Assembly: GCA_016763875.1 (NCBI GenBank)
Contig: JAESSZ010000868.1
Coordinates: 1-7,731 of the forward strand
Direction: 5' to 3'
DNA: 7,731 nucleotides
Source of the DNA: Nannocystaceae bacterium
Lineage (GTDB): Bacteria > Myxococcota_A > Polyangia > Nannocystales > Nannocystaceae
Below, one piece after another: positions 1 through 5,930 of this stretch. Each line of letters begins with the position of its first letter. Position 1 is the first letter of the stretch. A program made the translations under genes and the position numbers. Under the pieces are notes generated by a model. That model had not been told where the DNA came from. It ran no database searches and saw only the letters and a program-made list of their open reading frames with translations.

Positions 1-249
1 GCGCGGCGCTACGGTTTTGTCGCCATCGCGCTCGTGGCCGCGGGCGCTGCGGGGAACCTCCACGACCGCCTGGTCCGTGCCGACGCTGCCGGACGCCACG
101 GCGTGGTGGACTTCTTGAAGATCAACTACCCCTGGGGTGGCAGCTGGCCGACGTTCAACATCGCCGACGTCGTCCTGCTGCTGGGCGTAGGCCTGCTCTT
201 CTTCTACATCCGCAATCACGTCGAGTCCGCGCCAAGCGAGGCCAGCTGA
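1..249 (+). CDS. lspA: Lipoprotein signal peptidase LspA (signal peptidase II), 3' part only
   Basis: LspA is the inner-membrane aspartyl protease that cuts the signal peptide from prolipoproteins after lipid is attached to the +1 cysteine. Only the last 82 residues are in the window; the start lies upstream. Seen: GNLHDR at residues 18-23 of the fragment (family pattern GNLxDR), VVDF at 36-39 and FNIAD at 52-56. These carry the two expected catalytic aspartates, D37 and D56. A final membrane segment (about 57-70) is followed by a short polar tail ending in TGA. Family knowledge: this catalytic dyad and the WPTFNIAD block are diagnostic. The next gene is convergent, so lspA ends its transcription unit here. 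The neighbouring TatT lipoprotein would be a substrate of this enzyme, but all lipoproteins are, so the adjacency proves nothing. Confidence 0.93.
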   Translation, partial: ARRYGFVAIALVAAGAAGNLHDRLVRADAAGRHGVVDFLKINYPWGGSWPTFNIADVVLLLGVGLLFFYIRNHVESAPSEAS

Positions 250-251
250 CA

Positions 252-283
252 GCGGTTGAAACCCGACTACGGGTCGCAGCCGC
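252..283 (+). terminator. Hairpin just after lspA, possible terminator without a U-tract
   Basis: A two-part hairpin starts 3 nt after the lspA stop. The outer stem pairs 252-258 with 277-283 (7 bp, one G-U). A 2x2 internal loop follows (AA against CG), then an inner stem of 5 bp, ACCCG (261-265) with CGGGT (270-274), around the loop ACTA. No T-run follows on either strand, so it does not meet the intrinsic-terminator model. It may simply be a 3'-end stabilising or Rho-assisted structure between two convergent genes. The rest of the gap to 361 holds nothing I can name. Confidence 0.35.
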
Positions 284-361
284 CACCCAGCCGCTCACTA
301 TGCGCCACCACAAGGTCGAGTCCCTCGGAAAATACGACCGCGTGCACCCTGGGCAGCCGTC

Positions 362-2320
362 TTACGCGCCTGTTTCCGACGCGCTGCCTTGGCCCGCCGC
401 CGCAGTGCCGTCCGCGAGGATTGCCTCAAGTGACTCGCACGTCCATTCGCTGTTCAGCAGCTCGGTCGCTCCCTTGGCGATCTCCCCATAGGAACCCTTG
501 GTCCCCTTGAGCGCGGGCGCCAAGATCTGCAGCACGGTCTCGTTGGTCACCTCTTCGGACTCAAGCTCTGACTTGAACGCCTTGATCCGAGCTTCGAACG
601 TTTCCTCGTCGTCCACTGCGATCTCCGCCGCATCGCAGGCTGCAAACAGTTGTCCCGAGATCTCGGTCATCTCGACCATCGACAGCACCTTGACCTTGCC
701 GTCGGGCGCAGCCTCCCCCGGTTTGAGGATCTTGGGCTTGCCATCGGAGGCGTCCGCGACCACGAGTTTGCCGCTCGCGTCCACCTGCGGCAGGCCCTGG
801 TAAAACGGCTTGTCGCGCAACAAGAGGTTGACCATGCCCAACGACACCGTTGGCACGTAGGTCACGATCCCGAGCCCCACGAACATCAAGAGGATGAAGG
901 GGAGCACGGAGCGTATGACCTCGCCCATCGACCTCTTGAAGACACTCGATGCGACAAACAGATTGATGCCGATCGGCGGCGTCAGATAGCCGATCTCCAG
1001 GTTGACGATGAAGATCACCCCGAGGTGCACGGGGTCAATGCCCAGTTGGTCACTGATCGGCTTGAGCAGCGGCGCGATGATCATGATCGCGCTGATCGAG
1101 TCCATCAGCGCTCCGACAACGAGCAGGAACAGGTTCATGATCAGCAGGAACTGAACCGGCGTCAGATCCAGCGAGCGAATCAACGCGACGGCTTGGTCGG
1201 GGATCTTCTCCTCAACCAAGAAGTCGTTGAGCCCAAACGCCAGCGCCATGATGATGAGCAACGTCCCCATCATCACCGCGGCGTCGGACAGAATCTTCGG
1301 CACGTGCTTCATCCCGATCTCGCGGTGAATCGCGAGTTCGACAATCAGCGCGTAGATGACGCTCACCGCCGCCGCCTCTGTGGCCGTGAACAAGCCGGAA
1401 TAGATCCCACCCAGGATCAGGACCGGCAGCATGATGGCCCAAAACCCCTCGCGGAATTTCTGCAGGACCTCTCGCGCAGAGAACCGAGGGCGGTCGGCAG
1501 CACGCGCGCCACCACCCCGCATGTCGATCATGATCGCATACAGCGACAGTAGGCCTCCGATCATGAGACCCGGCACGATGCCGGCCATGAACAGCTCGCC
1601 CACGTCGAGCGGAACTCGCCCGCCCGCCACGATGGCGAACACCAACATGGGGATCGATGGGGGGATGAGGATTCCCAGCGAGCCCGCGGTCGTGACCAAT
1701 CCCATCGAGAAACGCTCGGAGTAGCCCGCCTTCACCAGTGCGGGGAACATCATCGAGCCGATAGCGATGACCGTGACCGGACTGCTCCCGCTGATCGCGG
1801 CGAAGAAGATGCAGCCACCCACGGTTGCAATCGCGAGACCACCGGGGAGAAAGCCAACGAGCGCCTTCGCGAAGGCGACCAGTCGGTTGGCGATATCGCC
1901 CTCGGACATGATCGACCCCGACATGACGAAGAAGGGGATCGCCAGCAGGACGTTCTTCGTCGTGAGGTCCGCCATCTTCGCGGGGAAGATGTCGTACCCG
2001 CAAATGACGTTCGCATCGAGCGTCATGCACTGGATGAAGTCGTAGCCCTCGCCATAGATCGCGAAGCACATTGCCGCCAACACGCCAATGATGACGAACA
2101 GGGGCGAGCCGAGGACGATCATCGCGGCGACAGCCGCCAGCAGGAGCAACCCGCCACCACTGCCGCGACCGGAGCCGCCGGAAAACTCGTCACTCATGTC
2201 GTCGACGGGAGCCGCCGCAAACAGATCGCCACCACCAAACGCGATGATGAGGACGATGGCTAAGATCCCCAGCCACACGCCTCTGGCGAACGGACCGGGT
2301 TTTTTGTATCCGCGGATCAT
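362..2320 (-). CDS. dctM: TRAP transporter large permease subunit (DctM family) with N- and C-terminal extensions
   Basis: Large membrane subunit of a tripartite ATP-independent periplasmic transporter, the part that moves solute using an ion gradient. The core spans about residues 58-498 of 652. First-half signature: SGSSPVTVIAIG (177-188), then GY (199-200), then GSLGILIPPSIPM (213-225). Second-half signature: GALMDSISAIMIIAP (403-417), GIDPVHLGVIFIVN (427-440) and TPPIGINL (447-454). Usual DctM proteins are about 425 residues, so this one carries roughly 200 extra. Residues 1-57 hold a hydrophobic helix (about 13-30) and a linker rich in Gly and Ser. Residues 503-652 are a soluble tail of acidic and Ala-rich helices with cysteines C562 and C628; I recognise no domain there. 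The ATG overlaps the dctQ stop (ATGA) and has a strong AAGGAGG 7 nt upstream, so the long N-terminus is real. Last gene of the minus-strand operon; the substrate is unknown. Confidence 0.95.
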   Translation of the reverse strand: MIRGYKKPGPFARGVWLGILAIVLIIAFGGGDLFAAAPVDDMSDEFSGGSGRGSGGGLLLLAAVAAMIVLGSPLFVIIGVLAAMCFAIYGEGYDFIQCMTLDANVICGYDIFPAKMADLTTKNVLLAIPFFVMSGSIMSEGDIANRLVAFAKALVGFLPGGLAIATVGGCIFFAAISGSSPVTVIAIGSMMFPALVKAGYSERFSMGLVTTAGSLGILIPPSIPMLVFAIVAGGRVPLDVGELFMAGIVPGLMIGGLLSLYAIMIDMRGGGARAADRPRFSAREVLQKFREGFWAIMLPVLILGGIYSGLFTATEAAAVSVIYALIVELAIHREIGMKHVPKILSDAAVMMGTLLIIMALAFGLNDFLVEEKIPDQAVALIRSLDLTPVQFLLIMNLFLLVVGALMDSISAIMIIAPLLKPISDQLGIDPVHLGVIFIVNLEIGYLTPPIGINLFVASSVFKRSMGEVIRSVLPFILLMFVGLGIVTYVPTVSLGMVNLLLRDKPFYQGLPQVDASGKLVVADASDGKPKILKPGEAAPDGKVKVLSMVEMTEISGQLFAACDAAEIAVDDEETFEARIKAFKSELESEEVTNETVLQILAPALKGTKGSYGEIAKGATELLNSEWTCESLEAILADGTAAAGQGSASETGA

Positions 2321-3489
2321 GACGAGCCCTCCTTAGAATCGGTCTTTTCCGACTTCGCCTCTGCTTGGGGTGAGGCGTCCTGTTGCTCGTCTTTGCGGGA
2401 CTCAGCGACGGCTCCGCGTGCGCTGTCCTCCGCGGGAGAGGACTCTCGGTCCTCGTCCTGCGCGGCTTGGTGCGAGTCGGTCAAGACCTTGCTCGGGCGT
2501 GCGACCACGGCCCCGACGGGTTGAGACGTCATGGTCTCGACCTCACTGGGCACTGCCTCTGGCTTGCGGGCGACAGCGACGGCCTCGGTCTCAATGTCGC
2601 TCGGCAACTCGGCCGAGCTCTGTGGGTCTGAGCTCTGTGGGTCTGAGCTTTTCCCGTCGTCTTTGTTGCCGGTCAGCCCGGCGAGCGGGTCGACGTCGTC
2701 CAGTTTGCCCTGCAGTGCGAGTACGGCACGAGCACCAAACCGCGCACTCATCAGCGTGAATGAGATGGGCAGTGCAGCAAAGCCGAGATACCTCGGCACC
2801 GCCCAGCCCTGGAACAACCCACCGCGCCCCTCCGTTTGGATGAACTCGTCGTAGTTGTAACGAACGTAGCGCAGCGAGACCCAAAGCAGCAGTAAGCAAA
2901 CGACGGTCGTCACCACCCCGGACGCGAACGCGACGTACCTTCGATACTTTGGGGGAATCTGCCGTTGGATAGCCTCGACCTTGAGGTGCTTGCGCTCATA
3001 GCAGCACATCGAAGCGCCGATGAAACCAACCCAAAGCGTCAGCACCAACGCCATCGGCTGCGACCAAATGACCCCGTTGGGCATCCCCCAAATCAGCAGA
3101 CGAATCAAACCGTACGCGGTGAGGACCCCAGCCACAGCGAACCCGGCGGCGATGGGGGCCGCAACGGGCACATCGCGTTTCGTGGAGCGGATCCCGAAGT
3201 AGCCCAGCCCCGTGAATACGGTGAACAGCACATACGGCGATGCCTCGGCCAGCTTCGGGTACAGCTCGGCGACTGCCTGCGCGTACTCGGGGGCATCTTT
3301 GGCGGGGAGCGCCCCAAAGAGCCCGGCGAGCTTGATGCCAATGTCCGCAAACTTGCTGGCCTCGCCCGCAAAGCCGCGGTGCACGACGTCGAGAAAAACG
3401 ACGACGGCCATGATGAGTAGAGCGGAGACGACGAGCATGCGCTCTGCCCGGTACACCGCATCGTCAAGTCTCTTGAGCTGATTCGCCAC
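2317..3489 (-). CDS. dctQ: TRAP transporter small permease subunit (DctQ family), enlarged
   Basis: Small membrane subunit that partners DctM. Seen: a canonical first helix with N-terminal basic residues and ending VVHR (residues 17-38); the second DctQ helix plus its signature loop, WVGFIGASMCCYERKHLKVE (153-172); and helices at about 185-206 and 231-250. Between the first and second canonical helices sit about 100 unusual residues (40-140), with two further hydrophobic stretches (about 85-100 and 107-134). After residue 260 comes a charged, Ser/Glu/Ala-rich tail of about 130 residues, probably disordered. Family members are normally 160-200 residues; this one is 390. I chose the GTG at 3489 because GAAGGG lies 6 nt before it and the protein then begins just ahead of helix 1. 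A TTG at 3519 would add 10 residues with a poorer site. It ends in an ATGA overlap with dctM. Confidence 0.88.
   Translation of the reverse strand: MANQLKRLDDAVYRAERMLVVSALLIMAVVVFLDVVHRGFAGEASKFADIGIKLAGLFGALPAKDAPEYAQAVAELYPKLAEASPYVLFTVFTGLGYFGIRSTKRDVPVAAPIAAGFAVAGVLTAYGLIRLLIWGMPNGVIWSQPMALVLTLWVGFIGASMCCYERKHLKVEAIQRQIPPKYRRYVAFASGVVTTVVCLLLLWVSLRYVRYNYDEFIQTEGRGGLFQGWAVPRYLGFAALPISFTLMSARFGARAVLALQGKLDDVDPLAGLTGNKDDGKSSDPQSSDPQSSAELPSDIETEAVAVARKPEAVPSEVETMTSQPVGAVVARPSKVLTDSHQAAQDEDRESSPAEDSARGAVAESRKDEQQDASPQAEAKSEKTDSKEGSS
2328..2334 (-). promoter_or_regulatory. Strong ribosome binding site of dctM inside the end of dctQ
   Basis: AAGGAGG on the minus strand, with 7 nt to the ATG at 2320-2318. 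It lies inside the last codons of dctQ, whose stop TGA (2319-2317) overlaps the start as ATGA. This fixes the dctM start at the far upstream ATG and suggests translational coupling of the two membrane subunits at close to 1:1. Confidence 0.85.
2615..2649. repeat. 15-bp direct tandem repeat in the dctQ tail
   Basis: The unit GAGCTCTGTGGGTCT occurs twice, at 2615-2629 and 2630-2644, followed by five bases of a third copy (GAGCT). Read on the minus strand it is in frame with dctQ and encodes SSDPQ twice plus a trailing SS (residues 281-292). It lies in the low-complexity tail just after the last membrane helix. A 15-bp unit keeps the frame, so copy number could change without breaking the gene. 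Confidence 0.9.
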
Positions 3490-3495
3490 GGCTTG

Positions 3496-3501
3496 CCCTT
3501 C
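3496..3501 (-). promoter_or_regulatory. Ribosome binding site deciding the dctQ GTG start
   Basis: GAAGGG on the minus strand, 6 nt before the GTG at 3489-3487. The competing TTG at 3519 has only a G-run upstream (GGGGGGCGGG) with less suitable spacing. This is why the shorter dctQ is preferred. Confidence 0.6.
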
Positions 3502-3542
3502 GCCGCGGCACAATAGCAAAGGCCCGCCCCCCGAAATTGCAA

Positions 3543-3571
3543 AGCGGCCGACTCCACAGGAGACGACCGCT
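3543..3571 (-). terminator. Hairpin between dctP and dctQ: probable partial terminator or mRNA-stabilising stem
   Basis: Two 13-base arms, 3543-3555 and 3559-3571, pair at 11 of 13 positions around a 3-base loop (ACA on the plus strand, TGT on the minus strand). The mismatches are single and internal. The stem begins 20 nt after the dctP stop and lies inside the 102-bp dctP-dctQ gap. Reading the minus strand, the stem is followed within a few bases by TTTGCAATTT, a broken T-rich stretch. The structure is seen directly. Its role is inferred: partial termination or protection of the dctP 3' end would give more receptor than permease, as stems do in several binding-protein transporter operons. 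Confidence 0.6.
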
Positions 3572-3591
3572 CAATAGCTACCGAACGCAGC

Positions 3592-4626
3592 TCAGAGGTT
3601 CTTGAGGATCTTGTCCAGCAAGGCCTTGCCGTCGCTGCTGGTCGACTTGCGGAACTTGTCCCAGACTTCCCCGGAGTTTGCGGCAAACAGCTTGCGCTGG
3701 TCCGCCGTGAGCCGGTTGAGCTGAACGCCCGCGCCCTCGAAGTTCGCCTCGAGCATGCCGCCGATCGCTCGAACGCCGCGGCGCCCCTTCTTAGCGAGTT
3801 TGGCCGGATCGCCCATGATGATGGTCTTGAACTCGTCGGGCAGCGTTTCCCAGAACTTGCGCGACGCGACCACGAGACCGGCTTGGTAGATGTGCTTGGT
3901 CAGCGTGAAGTGGGTGATGGCCTGGTACCAGCTGGCTGCAAACGCAAACAGCGGCGTATTGTCGAAGCCGTCGACAACGTTGGTCTGGAGGCTGGAAAGC
4001 ACCTCGGTCACCGTGATCGGCACGGGTGAGGCGCCCATGGCCCGCCATGAGTCCAGGTGCACGTCCGACTCTTGCGACCGCATCTTGCGACCCTTGAGGT
4101 CCGCGGGCGTCTCGACGGGGAACGTGCTCCCGATCGAGCGAAAACCGTTCTCCGAGTAGAAGAGGAGCTTGTAGCCGCGATCCCACAGCAGCCGCTCAAG
4201 GTCTTCGCGAATGACGTTGTCGAGGATGTTGTCGGCCTTCTTCTCGGTCGGGAACAGGTACGGCAACTCCAAGCAGTTGAGTTCGGGTACGGCCGAGGCG
4301 AGTGCGCCTGCCGTGCCCGCGAAGATCTGGATGGTCCCGCGCTTGGTCGCCTCTGCCGCCTGAAGCTCTCCGCCGAGTGCCCCACCCAGGTACGTCTTGA
4401 CCTTGATTCGACGTTCGCTCTGCTTCTTGATCGCCCGCTTCCAGTTCATAAGAAGCGCGGCCCAAGGGGTGCCTGCGGGGGCGACGGTCGCGATTTTTAC
4501 GACAACCTCGGGATCGTCTGCCTTGGCGGAGCGCCCGATGAAGAAGGAGGTCGCGGCCGTGGCAGCGGCGGTTCCCTTGACGAAGGTACGGCGGGTCGAG
4601 GAGGTCGGGGTCTTCTTCGCGGTCAT
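3592..4626 (-). CDS. dctP: TRAP transporter solute-binding protein (DctP family) with a Tat signal
   Basis: Periplasmic receptor that captures the solute and delivers it to DctQM. The 344-residue length is normal. Seen: a twin-arginine signal TRRTFVKG (11-18) with a hydrophobic region to about 30 and a likely cleavage after ASAKA-like residues near 36 (sequence SAKA). The mature part begins VVVKIATVAPAGTPWA. Family blocks follow: NGFRSIG (160-166), TPADLKGRKMRSQES (173-187), VTEVLSSLQTNVVDG (206-220) and LTKHIYQAGLVVASRKFW (242-259). R183 sits where DctP proteins place the arginine that salt-bridges the substrate carboxylate, and N223 (DNTP) matches the conserved Asn. The start ATG has CCAGGA 7 nt upstream and puts the Tat motif at the N-terminus. 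An in-frame ATG at 4752 would bury it and is rejected. The ligand cannot be predicted. Confidence 0.94.
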   Translation of the reverse strand: MTAKKTPTSSTRRTFVKGTAAATAATSFFIGRSAKADDPEVVVKIATVAPAGTPWAALLMNWKRAIKKQSERRIKVKTYLGGALGGELQAAEATKRGTIQIFAGTAGALASAVPELNCLELPYLFPTEKKADNILDNVIREDLERLLWDRGYKLLFYSENGFRSIGSTFPVETPADLKGRKMRSQESDVHLDSWRAMGASPVPITVTEVLSSLQTNVVDGFDNTPLFAFAASWYQAITHFTLTKHIYQAGLVVASRKFWETLPDEFKTIIMGDPAKLAKKGRRGVRAIGGMLEANFEGAGVQLNRLTADQRKLFAANSGEVWDKFRKSTSSDGKALLDKILKNL

Positions 4627-4633
4627 CGTAGAG

Positions 4634-4639
4634 TCCTGG
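4634..4639 (-). promoter_or_regulatory. Ribosome binding site of dctP
   Basis: CCAGGA on the minus strand with 7 nt to the ATG at 4626-4624. Together with the Tat signal right after it, this settles the start against the longer in-frame reading that begins at 4752. Confidence 0.65.
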
Positions 4640-4750
4640 TGTGCGGTTGTGCGGCGTGAGACTGGCGGCCCGTGTAGGTTCGTGTGGGCCGACGACTTCG
4701 TCAAGCATCCGCTTGGACGCAGGTTGCTTGCGCTACCTTCAATCACCGCC

Positions 4751-4780
4751 ATTAGAAGCTGCGACGGCCGGTCAGCACAA
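4751..4780 (-). promoter_or_regulatory. Candidate sigma-70-type promoter for dctPQM
   Basis: The tatT-dctP gap (4627-4921, 295 bp) has no convincing gene. On the minus strand it contains TTGTGC (4780-4775), an 18-base spacer and TCTAAT (4756-4751). The -10 matches the consensus at 5 of 6 positions, the -35 at only about 3 of 6. Transcription would begin near 4744 and leave a leader of about 118 nt before dctP. The long gap makes an internal promoter reasonable, but in GC-rich genomes such matches arise by chance. Confidence 0.25.
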
Positions 4781-4869
4781 GGTGCAGACTAGGGCCTGAG
4801 GCCGCTTTGCCCCATCCCGCGGCACCTGTTGTGCTCACGCGGGCGGCAGATCGTACCGGTGGACACGCA

Positions 4870-4895
4870 GTGATCAGCGACGACTGCGCGATCAC
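4870..4895 (-). terminator. Hairpin downstream of tatT, possible terminator or processing site
   Basis: Arms GTGATC (4870-4875) and GATCAC (4890-4895) pair perfectly. The stem continues with GCG and CGC after one bulged base, leaving a 7-base loop. On the minus strand it begins 26 nt after the tatT stop. No T-run follows, so it is not a standard intrinsic terminator. It may reduce read-through from tatT into dctP. Confidence 0.35.
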
Positions 4896-4921
4896 GCGCG
4901 CCTTGGGGAACCGGACCGGAC

Positions 4922-5812
4922 CTAAAACAGGTCGTCGTGCTGGGCGAGCAGCTCGCGTGCCTTCTGCTTCTCGACGATCGTCTCGGGCTTGAGTTCCGGG
5001 ATGACATCGTCGGGCGTAGCGAGGACCTCGTTGAGCAACTTGTCGAAGGTCTCTTCGTCCTGCTGCTCGGTCGCGAGCTCGGCCGCCCACAGCACCTTGG
5101 TGCCAACGTAGTTGGGCTGGAGCTCCAGCGACTTCTTGAAGTGCTCGATGGACTTGGCCAAGTCACCGCCAGCGAACGCAGGCGCGATCGCATAGAACGC
5201 GCCGAAGTAGCGCCAGGGACCCGCGAAGAAGTACAGCTCGTCCAACTCAAGGCAGCGATCCATCGTCGCCTTGACGTTGTCTTTTTGGCCGACCAACACG
5301 GCGAAGCCCTTTTTCTTGGCCCACTTGCCCAGCGCGCTGGCGTACCAATACATCGCGGGCACACCGGGTTTACCCACCAGTTTGACCGCTTCGGGGAACT
5401 TGCCGCCGTCTCGCATCTTGGCCGCGAACTCCGGGGACGCCACGACCATGGCCTCCTCGCCCCAGTGGACCGCCTTGTCCATGAGCGCCAAGTACGCCTT
5501 GTCGTCGCCGCGGGTGTAGCCGTCGGCGAGGAAGTAATTGGCCCGCGTCAGCGAGATGAGCGAGGCGAGGTCGGCGGGGTTCGCCTTGACCGCTGCTTCC
5601 CAAGCGGTGATCGCCGCCCGGATCTCGTCGGGCGAGGTGCGGTTGTTCCAGTGGTCGTCGGCGGACTTCTTGCTGGTCTCGCTGGCGGCGGCATCAGGAG
5701 TCCCGGCGCCATCGGTTGGAGCGGAACCGTCGCTCCACACGGCCTTACGGCCCGCGCAGGCGGGAAGGGCAACGGACAGAGCAAGGGCGATAAGGACGTG
5801 CTTGTGTGCCAT
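4922..5812 (-). CDS. tatT: TRAP-associated TPR lipoprotein TatT (TAtT family)
   Basis: T component of a TPR-protein-associated TRAP transporter. In the Treponema pallidum prototype (Tp0956) it is a trimeric TPR-like periplasmic lipoprotein that binds the partner receptor Tp0957. Seen: a lipoprotein signal with hydrophobic core (6-16) and lipobox LPAC, lipidated Cys19. The +2 residue is Ala, so outer-membrane sorting is expected. A polar linker (20-60) precedes helical repeats to residue 296. The block RYFGAFYAIAP (201-211), GGDLAKSIEHFKKSLELQP (215-233) and ATEQQDEETFDKLLNEVL (247-264) is typical of the family. It lies directly upstream of dctPQM in the same direction, which supports the call. 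Start choice is uncertain: ATG at 5812 gives the most compact signal peptide but has no clear ribosome site. A GTG at 5836 has GGAG 8 nt upstream and adds 8 residues. Confidence 0.88.
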   Translation of the reverse strand: MAHKHVLIALALSVALPACAGRKAVWSDGSAPTDGAGTPDAAASETSKKSADDHWNNRTSPDEIRAAITAWEAAVKANPADLASLISLTRANYFLADGYTRGDDKAYLALMDKAVHWGEEAMVVASPEFAAKMRDGGKFPEAVKLVGKPGVPAMYWYASALGKWAKKKGFAVLVGQKDNVKATMDRCLELDELYFFAGPWRYFGAFYAIAPAFAGGDLAKSIEHFKKSLELQPNYVGTKVLWAAELATEQQDEETFDKLLNEVLATPDDVIPELKPETIVEKQKARELLAQHDDLF

Positions 5813-5865
5813 ACGGAGGGGTCCAGCGAATAACACACCCCACGCTCCCAAACATCACAACATTT

Positions 5866-5877
5866 CTCACGCGTAAG
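5866..5877. promoter_or_regulatory. Near-palindrome in the divergent tatT / DUF5690 gap, candidate operator
   Basis: CTCACGCGTAAG is symmetrical at 10 of 12 positions around a perfect ACGCGT core. It lies almost centrally in the 118-bp gap (5813-5930) from which tatT and the DUF5690 gene diverge. Position is the main argument for a regulatory role. No known regulator motif is recognised, and no good -35/-10 pair stands out in the gap on either strand. Confidence 0.2.
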
Positions 5878-5930
5878 TCACCCGAAGCTACGGTTGCGCG
5901 AACGGTGCTCGGACACGCAAGCTGCTCGAC

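Noticed and set aside
323..352. Weak stem-loop after the dctM stop as a terminator (GGTCG / CGACC area and CGAG / CTCG)
   Set aside because: Stems of only 4-5 bp with a long loop or no following T-run; not distinguishable from chance in GC-rich sequence.
650..1552. 300-codon open frame on the plus strand opposite dctM
   Set aside because: Its protein is dominated by Arg, His, Asp and Gln with no fold-like pattern, as expected from the antisense of a GC-rich membrane-protein gene. The dctM frame carries all the family motifs.
1212..2069. 285-codon minus-strand frame inside dctM
   Set aside because: Same strand but a different frame from dctM. The product is rich in Arg, His, Asp and Gly without motifs, and the overlapping dctM frame is unbroken, so this is not evidence of a frameshift.
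3490..3519. TTG start for dctQ at 3519
   Set aside because: The GTG at 3489 has a better-spaced GAAGGG and leads straight into the normal DctQ N-terminus. The TTG adds ten residues of no recognised value, though it cannot be fully excluded.
4699..4704. TTGACG on the minus strand as a -35 box upstream of dctP
   Set aside because: A good -35 match, but the sequence 17 bases on (GAACCT) is a poor -10, and no better one lies at permitted spacing.
4627..4752. Extended dctP start at the ATG at 4752
   Set aside because: It would place 42 unrelated residues before the Tat signal. The ATG at 4626 has its own ribosome site and puts the RR motif at the N-terminus.
4937..5833. 298-codon open frame on the plus strand opposite tatT
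   Set aside because: It covers tatT almost exactly in antisense. It shows no ribosome site or family motif, whereas the minus strand encodes a lipobox and TatT blocks.
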